Assembly: GCA_005808665.1 (NCBI GenBank)
Contig: SYLG01000013.1
Location: 1-64,000, forward strand
DNA length: 64,000 bases
DNA from: Planctomycetia bacterium
GTDB taxonomy: Bacteria > Planctomycetota > Planctomycetia > Gemmatales > Gemmataceae
Direction of reading: 5' to 3'
Shown here in pieces: positions 48,350 to 59,390 of the stretch (positions within the stretch are counted from its first letter, which is position 1; each line of letters starts with the position of its first letter). The position numbers were made by a program, and so were the translations under genes. Below the pieces are notes generated by a model. The model had not been told where the DNA came from. It ran no database searches and saw only the letters and a list, made by a program, of their open reading frames with translations.

Positions 48350-50716
48350 TTACCATTTCGTTTGAGTCATTTTTGACTTAAGCAATCCCAATCGTAGTTT
48401 ATTCTCTTTTTCAAGAGCATTTCTGGGAAGATTACCAAATCGGGAATTTTGGTAATTATCAACCAATTGTTTTGGAAACGGGGCAAAGGACTGAAGGGTT
48501 TGGGATTGTTCCATCCGGGTGGTGATAACATCCGCAAATTCCGCCGGGGTTTGGCCAGGCTGGGGATGAAGGCCTTTGCTTCCGACAATGCGCAACAACA
48601 AATCCCAGGGATCCTCGCAAAGGCGTTGCTGTTTTGCCTCCGACCAGCGGATCCAACCTTTTCGGAAGGCGATCAGGGCGGCGATCAATAATACAACCAC
48701 CCAGGCGGCAATCATTAGAATCAAGGAACGGCGCAAGGGCCCCCGGTTCCAAATGTGGAGGAGCTGCTCCAAAGCAGACTCCGCATTGTAGTCGATGAAA
48801 AGGGTCCGCCAGAGTTTTTCAGCAGCCTCCTGGGTTTCCTGTAGCAAGCGAGCCAAAATATCTGTCGTATCACTTTCCAAATCGGCTCCCATGGATTCCG
48901 GGGTGGGATCAAGGGAAACCCAATCCAAAAGAGGATTTGAATCCCTATCCAACAGTGTTGCCCCGTTGGCGGCCAGCCTTGGGACCAAAACCTCCACCCA
49001 GGCATGGGCGTTTTTTTGCCGAACGGAATAAAACCCATTCTCCTCATAATCTGCACCCTTGTAGCCAACCACCATCCGTGAAGGAATTCCAAGGGAACGA
49101 AGCATTAAAATCAACGAAGATGCAAAAAGTTCGCAATGCCCAGACCTGGTATTCTTGAGGAAGTCCTCGGTAGGATTCAAGGAATGATCCATTCGTTTCA
49201 CGGACAAGGAATAGCTATATTTCCCGGAATAAGCCAAATAATTACATAAGGATCGGGCGACTGCTTCCCGGTATTTCAGGGGGGTCGTCCAATTGAGTGC
49301 GGTTACCAAAGTTTCTGCGATCGGTCCAATACTTCCCAAATCTTTTAGGGAATCAGTCCGGATTTCACCAATGATATCCAAGGCCTGTTTGGCAAGTGCC
49401 GGAATTTTGGGCTCAAGCAAATCGGTCAGATGATTGATCGTGGAATCCCCAAGTGCCGATTGCCTATCCATATCGGGTCGTTTCAGGAGAACTTGCTGGT
49501 AAATAACCTCAGATTTCACTTTCGAAACCAGGGGGTGCGGAAAAATAGTGAGGCCATTTACCAAAAAGGTGGGAATATTGGCATCCTCTTTTTGAACAAT
49601 GACAGGGAAATATAGATCAGATCCAACCACTCTAAGATCGATTGGATCGGCAAGAAACACTCCACCCACCTTGTTTGGGTTAACATGAAAGGTCAAATTC
49701 GTTTGCCCGGGTTGGATATAGGTATTGCGCGATTGCAAAGGTAGCGGCGTGCCTCGACGAAAGACTTTTTGGGTCCAATATCCTTTTTCGTAATGGTCCA
49801 GAAACATTCCCCGAAAGAGCTGACCTGGTGGCACTTGACCGGGGCCATTGGTCCCTTTGGCTTCAAAGGTGAAGGCGAGCATATCTGATAGGGCAATATC
49901 CCCTTCAAGGTTGGTGTTAACTTCATGTGCAAAACCTGAATTGGAGCGTTTGGAGGGACTAAAGCGTTCCAAAGGATCCCATGAGGGAATGTCAAAACGA
50001 GGGAGGAAAAAAAAGAGAGCCAAACTGAACAGGAACGACCACCCAAACCAGCGAGTGATCCGGGGAGTCCAGGATTGATTCCCAATGGAAAGACCCCTAT
50101 TTCTATCGGCATTGGCCAAATCATGAAAGGAATTATCAAAATCCGTATCAAACCCTGCTTTGGATCTCCAATAGGCCTGTTCCCTCAAGGCAAATGCAGT
50201 CATGGAAACAATGAAATACACCATCAACAAAATGCCAAAGGAAATGTCCGAACAGAGCATGCAGGAGATGGAAACCATGGAGAGGGCCATGGCCTGTTCC
50301 ACCCAAAAATCCCGGGGAAGTTGGCGAACCGACAATTTAATTATCAAAAGGGGAGGTAAAAGCGGACCCACACAAGGGATGATTGCAAGTTGTACAGGTA
50401 TGATGGATAAATCATCCCGGGGAATCAGCCAAAGAGGCAGGGCAAGGCGGGATCCGGGGTTTAACCTAAGGAGAATCCACGCTAAACCAAAAACGGCAAC
50501 CAACCCCCCAAAAGTATAACCCAAGGGGTTTGAAATGCCATTTTTTGCCGGATAAAACAGCATTTTGACAAGGATTAACAGGGACCCTCCCATTAATCCA
50601 AATCCGGCCGGACCTCCCAAAAAAGAGGACTCCGCCATTGCCAAAAGGGCGACCGAAAGTGTCATGGAAAAAAGATGGAAAAAACGGGCAGGATCTTTCA
50701 TTTTGGGAAGTGTCAT
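48350..50716 (-). CDS. Transglutaminase-like (TgpA/DUF3488-type) membrane protein; start overlaps DUF58 stop (ATGA)
   Basis: SGHCELFASSLILMLRSLGIPSRMVVGYKG, NAHAWVEVLVP, multiple TM segments. Confidence 0.88.
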   Translation of the reverse strand: MTLPKMKDPARFFHLFSMTLSVALLAMAESSFLGGPAGFGLMGGSLLILVKMLFYPAKNGISNPLGYTFGGLVAVFGLAWILLRLNPGSRLALPLWLIPRDDLSIIPVQLAIIPCVGPLLPPLLIIKLSVRQLPRDFWVEQAMALSMVSISCMLCSDISFGILLMVYFIVSMTAFALREQAYWRSKAGFDTDFDNSFHDLANADRNRGLSIGNQSWTPRITRWFGWSFLFSLALFFFLPRFDIPSWDPLERFSPSKRSNSGFAHEVNTNLEGDIALSDMLAFTFEAKGTNGPGQVPPGQLFRGMFLDHYEKGYWTQKVFRRGTPLPLQSRNTYIQPGQTNLTFHVNPNKVGGVFLADPIDLRVVGSDLYFPVIVQKEDANIPTFLVNGLTIFPHPLVSKVKSEVIYQQVLLKRPDMDRQSALGDSTINHLTDLLEPKIPALAKQALDIIGEIRTDSLKDLGSIGPIAETLVTALNWTTPLKYREAVARSLCNYLAYSGKYSYSLSVKRMDHSLNPTEDFLKNTRSGHCELFASSLILMLRSLGIPSRMVVGYKGADYEENGFYSVRQKNAHAWVEVLVPRLAANGATLLDRDSNPLLDWVSLDPTPESMGADLESDTTDILARLLQETQEAAEKLWRTLFIDYNAESALEQLLHIWNRGPLRRSLILMIAAWVVVLLIAALIAFRKGWIRWSEAKQQRLCEDPWDLLLRIVGSKGLHPQPGQTPAEFADVITTRMEQSQTLQSFAPFPKQLVDNYQNSRFGNLPRNALEKENKLRLGLLKSKMTQTKW

Positions 50717-51849
50717 GAGCTGCTTCCCACACTTTCCATGTTCCAAAAACCAATTGTCTCCGGACGGGAAAAATCAAGGATCAAAGTTTCCGCTTGGTTG
50801 GATGGGACAAAAGCAGGGTCAAAATTGGTACCAATGCGAAGGACGGGTGGGCCTTCCGTTTCATGACTTTGAATGGTGGGCCAAAGTTGTTGGCCAGGGG
50901 TCCATTCCGCCAACCAATCCAAAACAAGGTTTACCGTTCCCAAATCAGGTATACCGGCAAGACCAAGGGGTGAATTGCCACAAAGGCGGATGCCTAGCCT
51001 TCCATGTCCCTGTTGAAACCAACCATGGAGGAAACTGGCAACAAAGGAGATGGCGGATTCACGGTACGGTTCGGGAGTTTCAAGCGGGTCAAACTCCAGC
51101 ACCAATTCACGGTTGGGAGGATCCTCAAATTCGCGAACGATAAGCAAACCTTTACGGGCACTTGTTCGCCAATGGACAAGCCGTGGGCTGTCTCCTGGCC
51201 GGAAGTTCCGCATCGCATGAAATTCTTCCTGGGCAAAGGGTCGGGGCCTTGCCACCCTTGAACCCACCATTTGTTGCCTACGATTCTTTGAACTCCAGGG
51301 AATTGCCTTCAAAAGGGAATCCCACTGGATGAGGGCCGTCGCGGGGTGTACCAGAACGAATGCCCCTTGGGCAAGGCACATGGTGGCCCTTGCCAAACCA
51401 AATGGATAGCGGGAAAGTGCCTCCAGGGGTCCGAGTGCAACCCAACCCCTTTTGGTGGGATTCCAAAATCCATGAATATAACCTGGCCCGGGTGGCAGGC
51501 CATTTACATGCCAAAGGGTTGCCTGATTTCCAAGACTATCGTCCAGGCGGATTTGAAACGGATATTTTATGGTTTTTTCGGGGTGAAGAAAAATTTCAAC
51601 CGGGTGCCGAATGCCAACCACCGGCGTCCCCGCCACCCGAATGGTAGAAAAGGATAAACGCGACCTCCATAGGGGCAATAGAAGGTTCAATCCAAGGAGG
51701 CAGGCCATCATGCAGCCTAATAGGCTCAACAGATTGATGTTCTTGGAAACGCCAACCGCCAAAAGAGCCATGGATGACACCAACCACACCATCCCCTCAC
51801 CGGATAGGGAAACCTGTCTACCAGAGGGTGGCTTGGTTACCTGGGACAT
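50713..51849 (-). CDS. DUF58 domain-containing protein
   Basis: QEEFHAMRNFRPGDSPRLVHWRTSARKGLLIVREFEDPPNRELVLEFD. Confidence 0.9.
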   Translation of the reverse strand: MSQVTKPPSGRQVSLSGEGMVWLVSSMALLAVGVSKNINLLSLLGCMMACLLGLNLLLPLWRSRLSFSTIRVAGTPVVGIRHPVEIFLHPEKTIKYPFQIRLDDSLGNQATLWHVNGLPPGPGYIHGFWNPTKRGWVALGPLEALSRYPFGLARATMCLAQGAFVLVHPATALIQWDSLLKAIPWSSKNRRQQMVGSRVARPRPFAQEEFHAMRNFRPGDSPRLVHWRTSARKGLLIVREFEDPPNRELVLEFDPLETPEPYRESAISFVASFLHGWFQQGHGRLGIRLCGNSPLGLAGIPDLGTVNLVLDWLAEWTPGQQLWPTIQSHETEGPPVLRIGTNFDPAFVPSNQAETLILDFSRPETIGFWNMESVGSSS

Positions 51850-52802
51850 GGTGTTTTTTCAAGAATGTCAGCAACCACCTCCTCTGCCGCGCGAATGGCC
51901 TCTGAACCCTGGCCGCGACGGGGATGAATGCGATGGGAAAGAACAGGGCAAGCCAGTTGTTTGATATCATCCGGCAAAACAAAAGATCGTTTTGCAAGAA
52001 ACGCCTTGGCCTGGGCCGCCCGATAAAGTCCAAGCGAACTGCGCATACTGGCACCCAACCTCAGGGCGGGATGGCGCCTCGTAGCCCGCACAATCTCGAT
52101 CAGGTAGTCCTCAAGGCTTGTCTCCAAGGGTATTTCGCGAACTGCGCCCTGTATCCGGAACAAATCCGTCGTGCTTAAAACTGCCTTGAGATCATCCACC
52201 GGTTCGCCATTGCGATGCTCCCTAAGGATGCGCTTTTCTGCCTGGGCATCTGCATAGCCAATGGAGGTGCGAATGAGAAATCGGTCAAGCTGGCTTTCCG
52301 GTAAGGGATAGGTCCCTTCGAATTCAAAGGGATTCTGGGTGGCAATCACAAAAAAAGGTGGGCCAAGCTCCCGGGTTACCCCATCAACAGTTACCCGCCT
52401 GTCACCCATTGCTTCAAGCAATGCGGATTGGGTGCGGGGTGTGGCCCGGTTGATCTCATCCGCCAAAACCACCTGCCCAAATATGGGGCCTTTTTGAAAT
52501 GTAAACTCCCCCCGTTTTTGATCGAAAACCGATGTACCGATCAGGTCACTGGGAAGAAGGTCAGGGGTAAATTGAATGCGATGGAAAACAGCTTCGATCG
52601 ATTTTGCAATGGCTTTGCCCAGGAGGGATTTACCAGTTCCAGGGACATCCTCCAGAAGCAAATGGCCCTCTGCAAGCAACCCGACCAGTACCAAATCAAC
52701 GATTTCACTTTTTCCAAGAAAAACCGAATTGAGATTGGCCGCAAGCCGTTGGACCCCGGTGTTGAGATTTGGGTTTACTGGGTGGGTCAAAGCAGTGGTC
52801 AT
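51837..52802 (-). CDS. MoxR-type AAA ATPase
   Basis: GHLLLEDVPGTGKSLLGKAIAKSI, RIQFTPDLLPSDLIG, VVLADEINRATPRTQSALLEAMGDRRVTVDG. Confidence 0.95.
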   Translation of the reverse strand: MTTALTHPVNPNLNTGVQRLAANLNSVFLGKSEIVDLVLVGLLAEGHLLLEDVPGTGKSLLGKAIAKSIEAVFHRIQFTPDLLPSDLIGTSVFDQKRGEFTFQKGPIFGQVVLADEINRATPRTQSALLEAMGDRRVTVDGVTRELGPPFFVIATQNPFEFEGTYPLPESQLDRFLIRTSIGYADAQAEKRILREHRNGEPVDDLKAVLSTTDLFRIQGAVREIPLETSLEDYLIEIVRATRRHPALRLGASMRSSLGLYRAAQAKAFLAKRSFVLPDDIKQLACPVLSHRIHPRRGQGSEAIRAAEEVVADILEKTPCPR

Positions 52803-52909
52803 GTGGCCTTCTCATGGTGCAAAACGGAAAGGTTAACATTATGATAGGTTGCGATCCCCCGCACTCCATCGGAAAAAAACCGTTTCTTTCGCCCCAATCC
52901 GGGTCCATG

Positions 52910-54211
<1,302 letters not shown>

Positions 54212-54303
54212 AAGGGGGGGACCTCAAATGCAAAGAATTGAAAAGGCGAAATACCTATGAAATCATAATAGTAATAAGGAAGCAAGGGTAGGTTCCCAAG
54301 GGG

Positions 54304-55254
54304 ATGATTATGGCAGGCCCGGTACTTTCGGTTTCCGGCCTTACCAAGCGATTCCGGAAATTTGAAGCCCTTGTTGGGGTAAACCTGTCCGTGGAACCTG
54401 GGACCGTTTTCTCCTTGCTAGGCCAAAATGGGGCAGGCAAAACCACCCTGATCAAGGTACTATTGGGTATTCTCAAACCCTCCGAGGGGACTGCCCGGGT
54501 TTTGGGATATCCGGTGGGAAGCGTCCAAGCCAGAAGAAAAATCGGTTACCTCCCAGAAGATCATCGTTTCCCGGAATATCACACCGGCCCCAGTTTGCTC
54601 GAGTTTTATGGTGGACTCCAAGGCATTCCCAGGCACGAACGACGCAAACGGATTGGTTTTTGGCTTGACAGGGTTGGGTTGGGAGGTCGCGAATCTGTTC
54701 GAATTCGGGGATATTCCAAAGGGATGAAACAACGGATTGGCCTGGCCCAAGCTCTTATCCATGATCCGGATTTGGTTTTTCTGGATGAACCTACCGATGG
54801 GGTTGACCCTGTAGGTCGCCGGGAAATCCGTGACCTGATGTTGGACCTTAAAAGGATGGGAAAGACTTTGTTTCTCAACAGCCACCTTTTGGGAGAGGTC
54901 GAACTGGTTTCCGATCGCGTTGCCATTCTTAACAAGGGAAAAATGGTCCGTGAAGGATCATTGACCGAATTAACCGGGGGTCGTCCCTCCTGGATTTTTG
55001 GATTTGCCAAGGACCCAACCACCTTCCGGAAAACCCTGATGACATTGGGGGTGCCAAACACCTATTTGGATAGCAACCAAGCTTCGCCTTTCCATCAATG
55101 GGAAGTTTTTCCCAAATCGGAACAGGTCCTTGGGGAGTTGGTTAAACTGGCCGGAGAGGATCCTGGCGGCCTTAGGTTTTTGCATCCACGCCGCGAAAGT
55201 CTTGAGGATGTCTATCTGGATAGTTTGGGAAAGAAGGAGGCGGCTTCCACCTAA
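54304..55254 (+). CDS. ABC transporter ATP-binding protein
   Basis: GQNGAGKTTLIKVLLG, YSKGMKQRIGLAQALIHDPDLVFLDEPTDGVDP. Confidence 0.93.
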   Translation: MIMAGPVLSVSGLTKRFRKFEALVGVNLSVEPGTVFSLLGQNGAGKTTLIKVLLGILKPSEGTARVLGYPVGSVQARRKIGYLPEDHRFPEYHTGPSLLEFYGGLQGIPRHERRKRIGFWLDRVGLGGRESVRIRGYSKGMKQRIGLAQALIHDPDLVFLDEPTDGVDPVGRREIRDLMLDLKRMGKTLFLNSHLLGEVELVSDRVAILNKGKMVREGSLTELTGGRPSWIFGFAKDPTTFRKTLMTLGVPNTYLDSNQASPFHQWEVFPKSEQVLGELVKLAGEDPGGLRFLHPRRESLEDVYLDSLGKKEAAST

Positions 55255-55281
55255 GTCAGTGGGTGGACAACCGGGGCCTTT

Positions 55282-56661
55282 ATGCAATTCATCGCCATTC
55301 TCAAAGACAGCGTCCGGGAGGCACTCGACGCAAGAATTTTTTGGATCATAGGAATCGTAGCTGGCATTTTAGTCCTTTTGGGGTTGACAATGTCTTTTGA
55401 ACCACTTCCCATGGGTAAAGTGGTCATAGGCTCCTTGATCACGGGCCTAACTTCAAACGAAAACAAACAGGGACCCCGAAGGGCTGTTTTGGGACCAAGG
55501 TCCGGGGGAGGCGGCCTGTTTGATGCCTTTCAGGGAATTTTTCGTCAAAGTAATGCGAAAATCAACCTTCTTGAAGCCGAACCCGTCAATGGCCTGAACT
55601 TGCCCTCCGCAGAATGGAAACTCCGGCTGGAATTGCCCAGGGAAATTGCCAAAAAACAGGGTGCGGTGGATTCTGCGACATTCCTGAGGGACAACTTCGG
55701 CAGGATTGCCAACACCCCGGTGGTTGCCATAAAATCCGTAAAACTTGTGTCGGGAAGCGGATCGGCCCAGTCGGATCTATTTGATTTGGAAATAGTTCCC
55801 TTGGACGGATTCCTCCGCATTTGGCCCCATAAATGGTCCATGTTTTTTGGTGGTTTAACCATTCTGGATTGTTCCACCAGGCCAATGACCTCCTTTGATG
55901 TTTTGGGCAACCAGATTCTGCTCCTGGAAAGCATTTTGGTTGCCGGGATTGGCACCTGGGTTGCCCTTATGCTTAGCGTGGCTCTTACCAGTTTTTTTAT
56001 TCCTGCCATGCTCAAAAAAGGAACCGTGGAAACCCTTCTGGTCCGTCCCATTTCACGATGGAGGCTGTTGACCTATAAATATTGCGGCGGATTGCTATTT
56101 ATTGGCTTTGGAACCACCGTTATCCTTGGGGCCGTTTGGGTTACCGTTTCCTTCAAAGCAGGCGTTTGGTCGCAAGCATTACTTTGGATGATTCCTGTAA
56201 TCGTATTCTACTATGCGTTTCTTCACAGTATTTCCACATTAGGCTCGGTGGTGACCCGCTCTGCCGTGTTTGGTTTAATAGCCGCATGCCTTGTTTGGTT
56301 TAGCCTGTTTTTGCTTAATGTGGCCAAAGAAAGCATTCTCATGATGGACCAGGTTGCCCCGATTGTTGCGGGAATCCCGAATCCCCAAAGAAGCGGAACA
56401 GTGGAGCCCGGTCCAAAAATTGCGGACTCAACTTTTGGCAAAGTGATAATGGGGACCCATCGATGGTTGCCCAGGCCGTCAGAAATTGACAGTTTTGTCC
56501 GATCCAAATTGCAGGAAGATTTGCTTTTGGGTCGCGAGGTGGAAAAATCCCCATTCTCCCCGGAAATATTGGATTGGAAAGAAAGCGCTGGTATCACACT
56601 AGGACACACTATTCTGGCTCTCCTTCTGGCATGCCTGGTTTTTTCATATCGCGATCCATAA
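55282..56661 (+). CDS. ABC transporter permease (ABC-2 type-like)
   Basis: Adjacent to ATPase; multiple TM segments; GTVETLLVRPISRWRLLTYKYCGGLLFIGF. Confidence 0.82.
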   Translation: MQFIAILKDSVREALDARIFWIIGIVAGILVLLGLTMSFEPLPMGKVVIGSLITGLTSNENKQGPRRAVLGPRSGGGGLFDAFQGIFRQSNAKINLLEAEPVNGLNLPSAEWKLRLELPREIAKKQGAVDSATFLRDNFGRIANTPVVAIKSVKLVSGSGSAQSDLFDLEIVPLDGFLRIWPHKWSMFFGGLTILDCSTRPMTSFDVLGNQILLLESILVAGIGTWVALMLSVALTSFFIPAMLKKGTVETLLVRPISRWRLLTYKYCGGLLFIGFGTTVILGAVWVTVSFKAGVWSQALLWMIPVIVFYYAFLHSISTLGSVVTRSAVFGLIAACLVWFSLFLLNVAKESILMMDQVAPIVAGIPNPQRSGTVEPGPKIADSTFGKVIMGTHRWLPRPSEIDSFVRSKLQEDLLLGREVEKSPFSPEILDWKESAGITLGHTILALLLACLVFSYRDP

Positions 56662-56714
56662 ATATTTTGGCTTTATTATTTTATGGATAGGTGATTAAAA
56701 GGCGGACCGCAAAA

Positions 56715-58115
56715 ATGTCAGTTAATGAATTGGTTTATCAGAAATGTATCCGGCCTGAATGTGGTTTCACCCAATCCCATGACGATACCAGCTTTGCCTG
56801 TTCCAAGTGCAAAGGGCTTATGGATGTCCTGTACGATTGGGATAGGATTCCCGTTCCAAAGTCTCTTAAAGAGTTTGAAAAAGCTTGGCAAACAAGGTCA
56901 AATCCCCTGGATTTCAGCGGGGTTTGGCGTTTCCGGAAACTCTTGCCCTTTGTACCGGACGAAAAAATCCTCACGATTGGCGAAGGTCAGACCCTTTTGC
57001 AAAAAGCGGATGCTATTGGCAACAGGATTGGAATGAACCAGGGTGGTTTGTTCCTTCAATACGAGGGCATGAACCCATCGGGCAGCTTCAAGGACAACGG
57101 CATGACTGCCGCTTTTTCCCATGCCAGGATGACCGGTGCCACCAGGGCGGCATGTGCCAGTACCGGGAACACCTCGGCAAGCCTTGCCATTTATTGTTCC
57201 GCAACCAGCCAAATGAAGGGAATTGTTTTTGTCGGGTCCGGAAAAATCAGTTACGGAAAGTTGGCTCAAGCCCTTGACCATGGGGCATTGACCATTCAAA
57301 TTGAGGGTGACTTTGACGATGCCATGCACCAGGTCCAGCAAATGGCAAAGAGATTAGGTGTATATCTTGTTAACAGCATCAATCCCTTCCGTTTGGAGGG
57401 CCAAAAAACGATTATGTTTCGTGTCCTCGAATCCCTCAATTGGGAGGTTCCCGACTGGATCGTGGTTCCCGGTGGAAATCTTGGCAATAGCTCGGCATTT
57501 GGCAAGGCATTCATGGAACTTAAGGCCCTTGGCCTGGTGAACCGACTTCCCCGGTTGGCCATCATTAACGCGGCAGGTGCCGATACCTGTTTCCAGTTAT
57601 TCAACCAGGACGGTTTGCGCTGGAATGGTGGAGCCTGGGATAAATCCATTGTAGATCGCTATTATCGTCAACTCGACGATTCCAATCGCCGGGCCAACAC
57701 CCTTGCCAGTGCCATCGAAATCAACCGGCCTGTAAACCTTCCCAAAGCATTACGGGCCCTGGATGCCATGGAGGGTGTGGTCCGCCAAACCACCGACCAG
57801 GAAATCCTCGACGCCAAAGCCATGGTTGGGGCTGGCGGACTGGGGTGTGAACCAGCTTCTGCGGCAAGCCTGGCTGGATTGATCCAACTTCGCCAGGAAG
57901 GTGTCATTGCTCCCTCCGATAGGGTAGTGTGCATTCTTACCGCCCACCAAATGAAAGATTCAGCGGCCACTGTCGCCTACCATGGATCGGATCCGAAATC
58001 CTTCCAGGAAGTGCTGGGAGTAAGAGGTGTTCGCCGGGCCAATTATGCAAATCGGCCGGTTCAGGTTTCAAACGACCTTGAAGCCATCGTTCGCTCCATC
58101 GAAATCTACAGCTAA
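56715..58115 (+). CDS. thrC: Threonine synthase (ORF from 56691)
   Basis: [51 protein letters not shown]. Confidence 0.94.
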   Translation: MSVNELVYQKCIRPECGFTQSHDDTSFACSKCKGLMDVLYDWDRIPVPKSLKEFEKAWQTRSNPLDFSGVWRFRKLLPFVPDEKILTIGEGQTLLQKADAIGNRIGMNQGGLFLQYEGMNPSGSFKDNGMTAAFSHARMTGATRAACASTGNTSASLAIYCSATSQMKGIVFVGSGKISYGKLAQALDHGALTIQIEGDFDDAMHQVQQMAKRLGVYLVNSINPFRLEGQKTIMFRVLESLNWEVPDWIVVPGGNLGNSSAFGKAFMELKALGLVNRLPRLAIINAAGADTCFQLFNQDGLRWNGGAWDKSIVDRYYRQLDDSNRRANTLASAIEINRPVNLPKALRALDAMEGVVRQTTDQEILDAKAMVGAGGLGCEPASAASLAGLIQLRQEGVIAPSDRVVCILTAHQMKDSAATVAYHGSDPKSFQEVLGVRGVRRANYANRPVQVSNDLEAIVRSIEIYS

Positions 58116-58140
58116 TTGAAATAGGCAATGGTAACCCATC

Positions 58141-58455
58141 ATGGACACGGATCGCAAAAAACAACTTCAAGCCCTCCTATTGGAATTCCCGGGGGATCCC
58201 TTCCTTAGATATGGCCTGGCCATGGAGGAATCCTCGGCAGGAAACATGGCGGATGCCTCCCATTCTTTCGAACAACTGATTGCCGACCATCCGGAATATG
58301 TTCCGGCCTATCTCCAGGCAGGCCAAATTGCCGCCCGGATGGATAATACCTCCCTTGCCCGGAAAATTTATTCCCAAGGAATCGTGGTTGCCAAAAAGGC
58401 CAAAGATTTCAAAGCTTCAGGAGAAATGGAACAGTTCATGGATGCATTGGATTAG
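58141..58455 (+). CDS. Small TPR-type protein
   Basis: LRYGLAMEESSAGNMADASHSFEQLIADHPEYVPAYLQAGQIAARMDNTSLARKIYSQGI. Confidence 0.78.
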   Translation: MDTDRKKQLQALLLEFPGDPFLRYGLAMEESSAGNMADASHSFEQLIADHPEYVPAYLQAGQIAARMDNTSLARKIYSQGIVVAKKAKDFKASGEMEQFMDALD

Positions 58456-58500
58456 ACCGCTTGCCTGCTTTGTTCTGCCAGGCCCTAATCAATTATGGAT

Positions 58501-59364
58501 TCAACGGGTTACCTGATGCGTGTCCCTTGAAATCGTCAGGCAAAGCTGCTCAAGGGGTAAATCATTGGGATCGGTACCAAATGGCGCTTCGGTTTCGACC
58601 CCAGCTTCCTCAATTCCAAGCATACCCAGGGAAACAACGGCAACAATAATCGGCCCGGCAAGCCCCATTTTTTCCAAAAGAACAAAAGGAAGTGTAAACA
58701 GGTAAACCAAAAGTATCTGTTTGATAAGTGTCGCATAAACAAATGGCAAGGGAGTTTTGGAGATTTTTTCACACCCCCCCTGGCTGTCAACCATTTTGGT
58801 TAATAGTTCTTCCATGGATTGAGCCATGCGAAAGTCAAGTTTTCCCTCAGCCTGGCGGCGAAAAATCCATTCACTAATCCCTTTGGCTATGATCGTTGGC
58901 GGATTTCCCGACCGGGTCGCTTTTTCAAAGATGTTGGCGGGAACCAGGTGACTTATTTCGTCCAGATCGATGTCATTTCGAAGGGTTTGTTTGACGGCCA
59001 GGACATATCCACTGATAAGATTGGCCAGATCCTCAGCCTGGCCACCGGCATAAACATGACCCATCCTTGCCAAAGTCCGGCAACTGTTAATCATGATTCC
59101 CCAATGGGACCTCGCTTCCCAATATCGGGCGTTTGACGCATTGGTTCGAAACACAATCAACAAACCGATCGTTGACCCTAAAATGGTGTGTCCCAAAGGG
59201 TCCAAATGCAGGGCAGTCCAATTGGCTGGGAGCACCTCCTTGAGGGTGTGCAACAAAAGGCTCAACGAGGTAATCAAGGCAACCCGACCAAGAATGGCGG
59301 GAATGACTGTTCCCTTGTAACTAAACGCCAATTTCGTCCAGGCATTACGATTATAGATGATCAT
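58501..59364 (-). CDS. Bestrophin family (UPF0187) membrane protein
   Basis: LGSTIGLLIVFRTNASNARYWEARSHWGIMINSCRTLAR. Confidence 0.9.
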   Translation of the reverse strand: MIIYNRNAWTKLAFSYKGTVIPAILGRVALITSLSLLLHTLKEVLPANWTALHLDPLGHTILGSTIGLLIVFRTNASNARYWEARSHWGIMINSCRTLARMGHVYAGGQAEDLANLISGYVLAVKQTLRNDIDLDEISHLVPANIFEKATRSGNPPTIIAKGISEWIFRRQAEGKLDFRMAQSMEELLTKMVDSQGGCEKISKTPLPFVYATLIKQILLVYLFTLPFVLLEKMGLAGPIIVAVVSLGMLGIEEAGVETEAPFGTDPNDLPLEQLCLTISRDTHQVTR

Positions 59365-59390
59365 TTAAAAACCCTTTGAACGAAATTTGT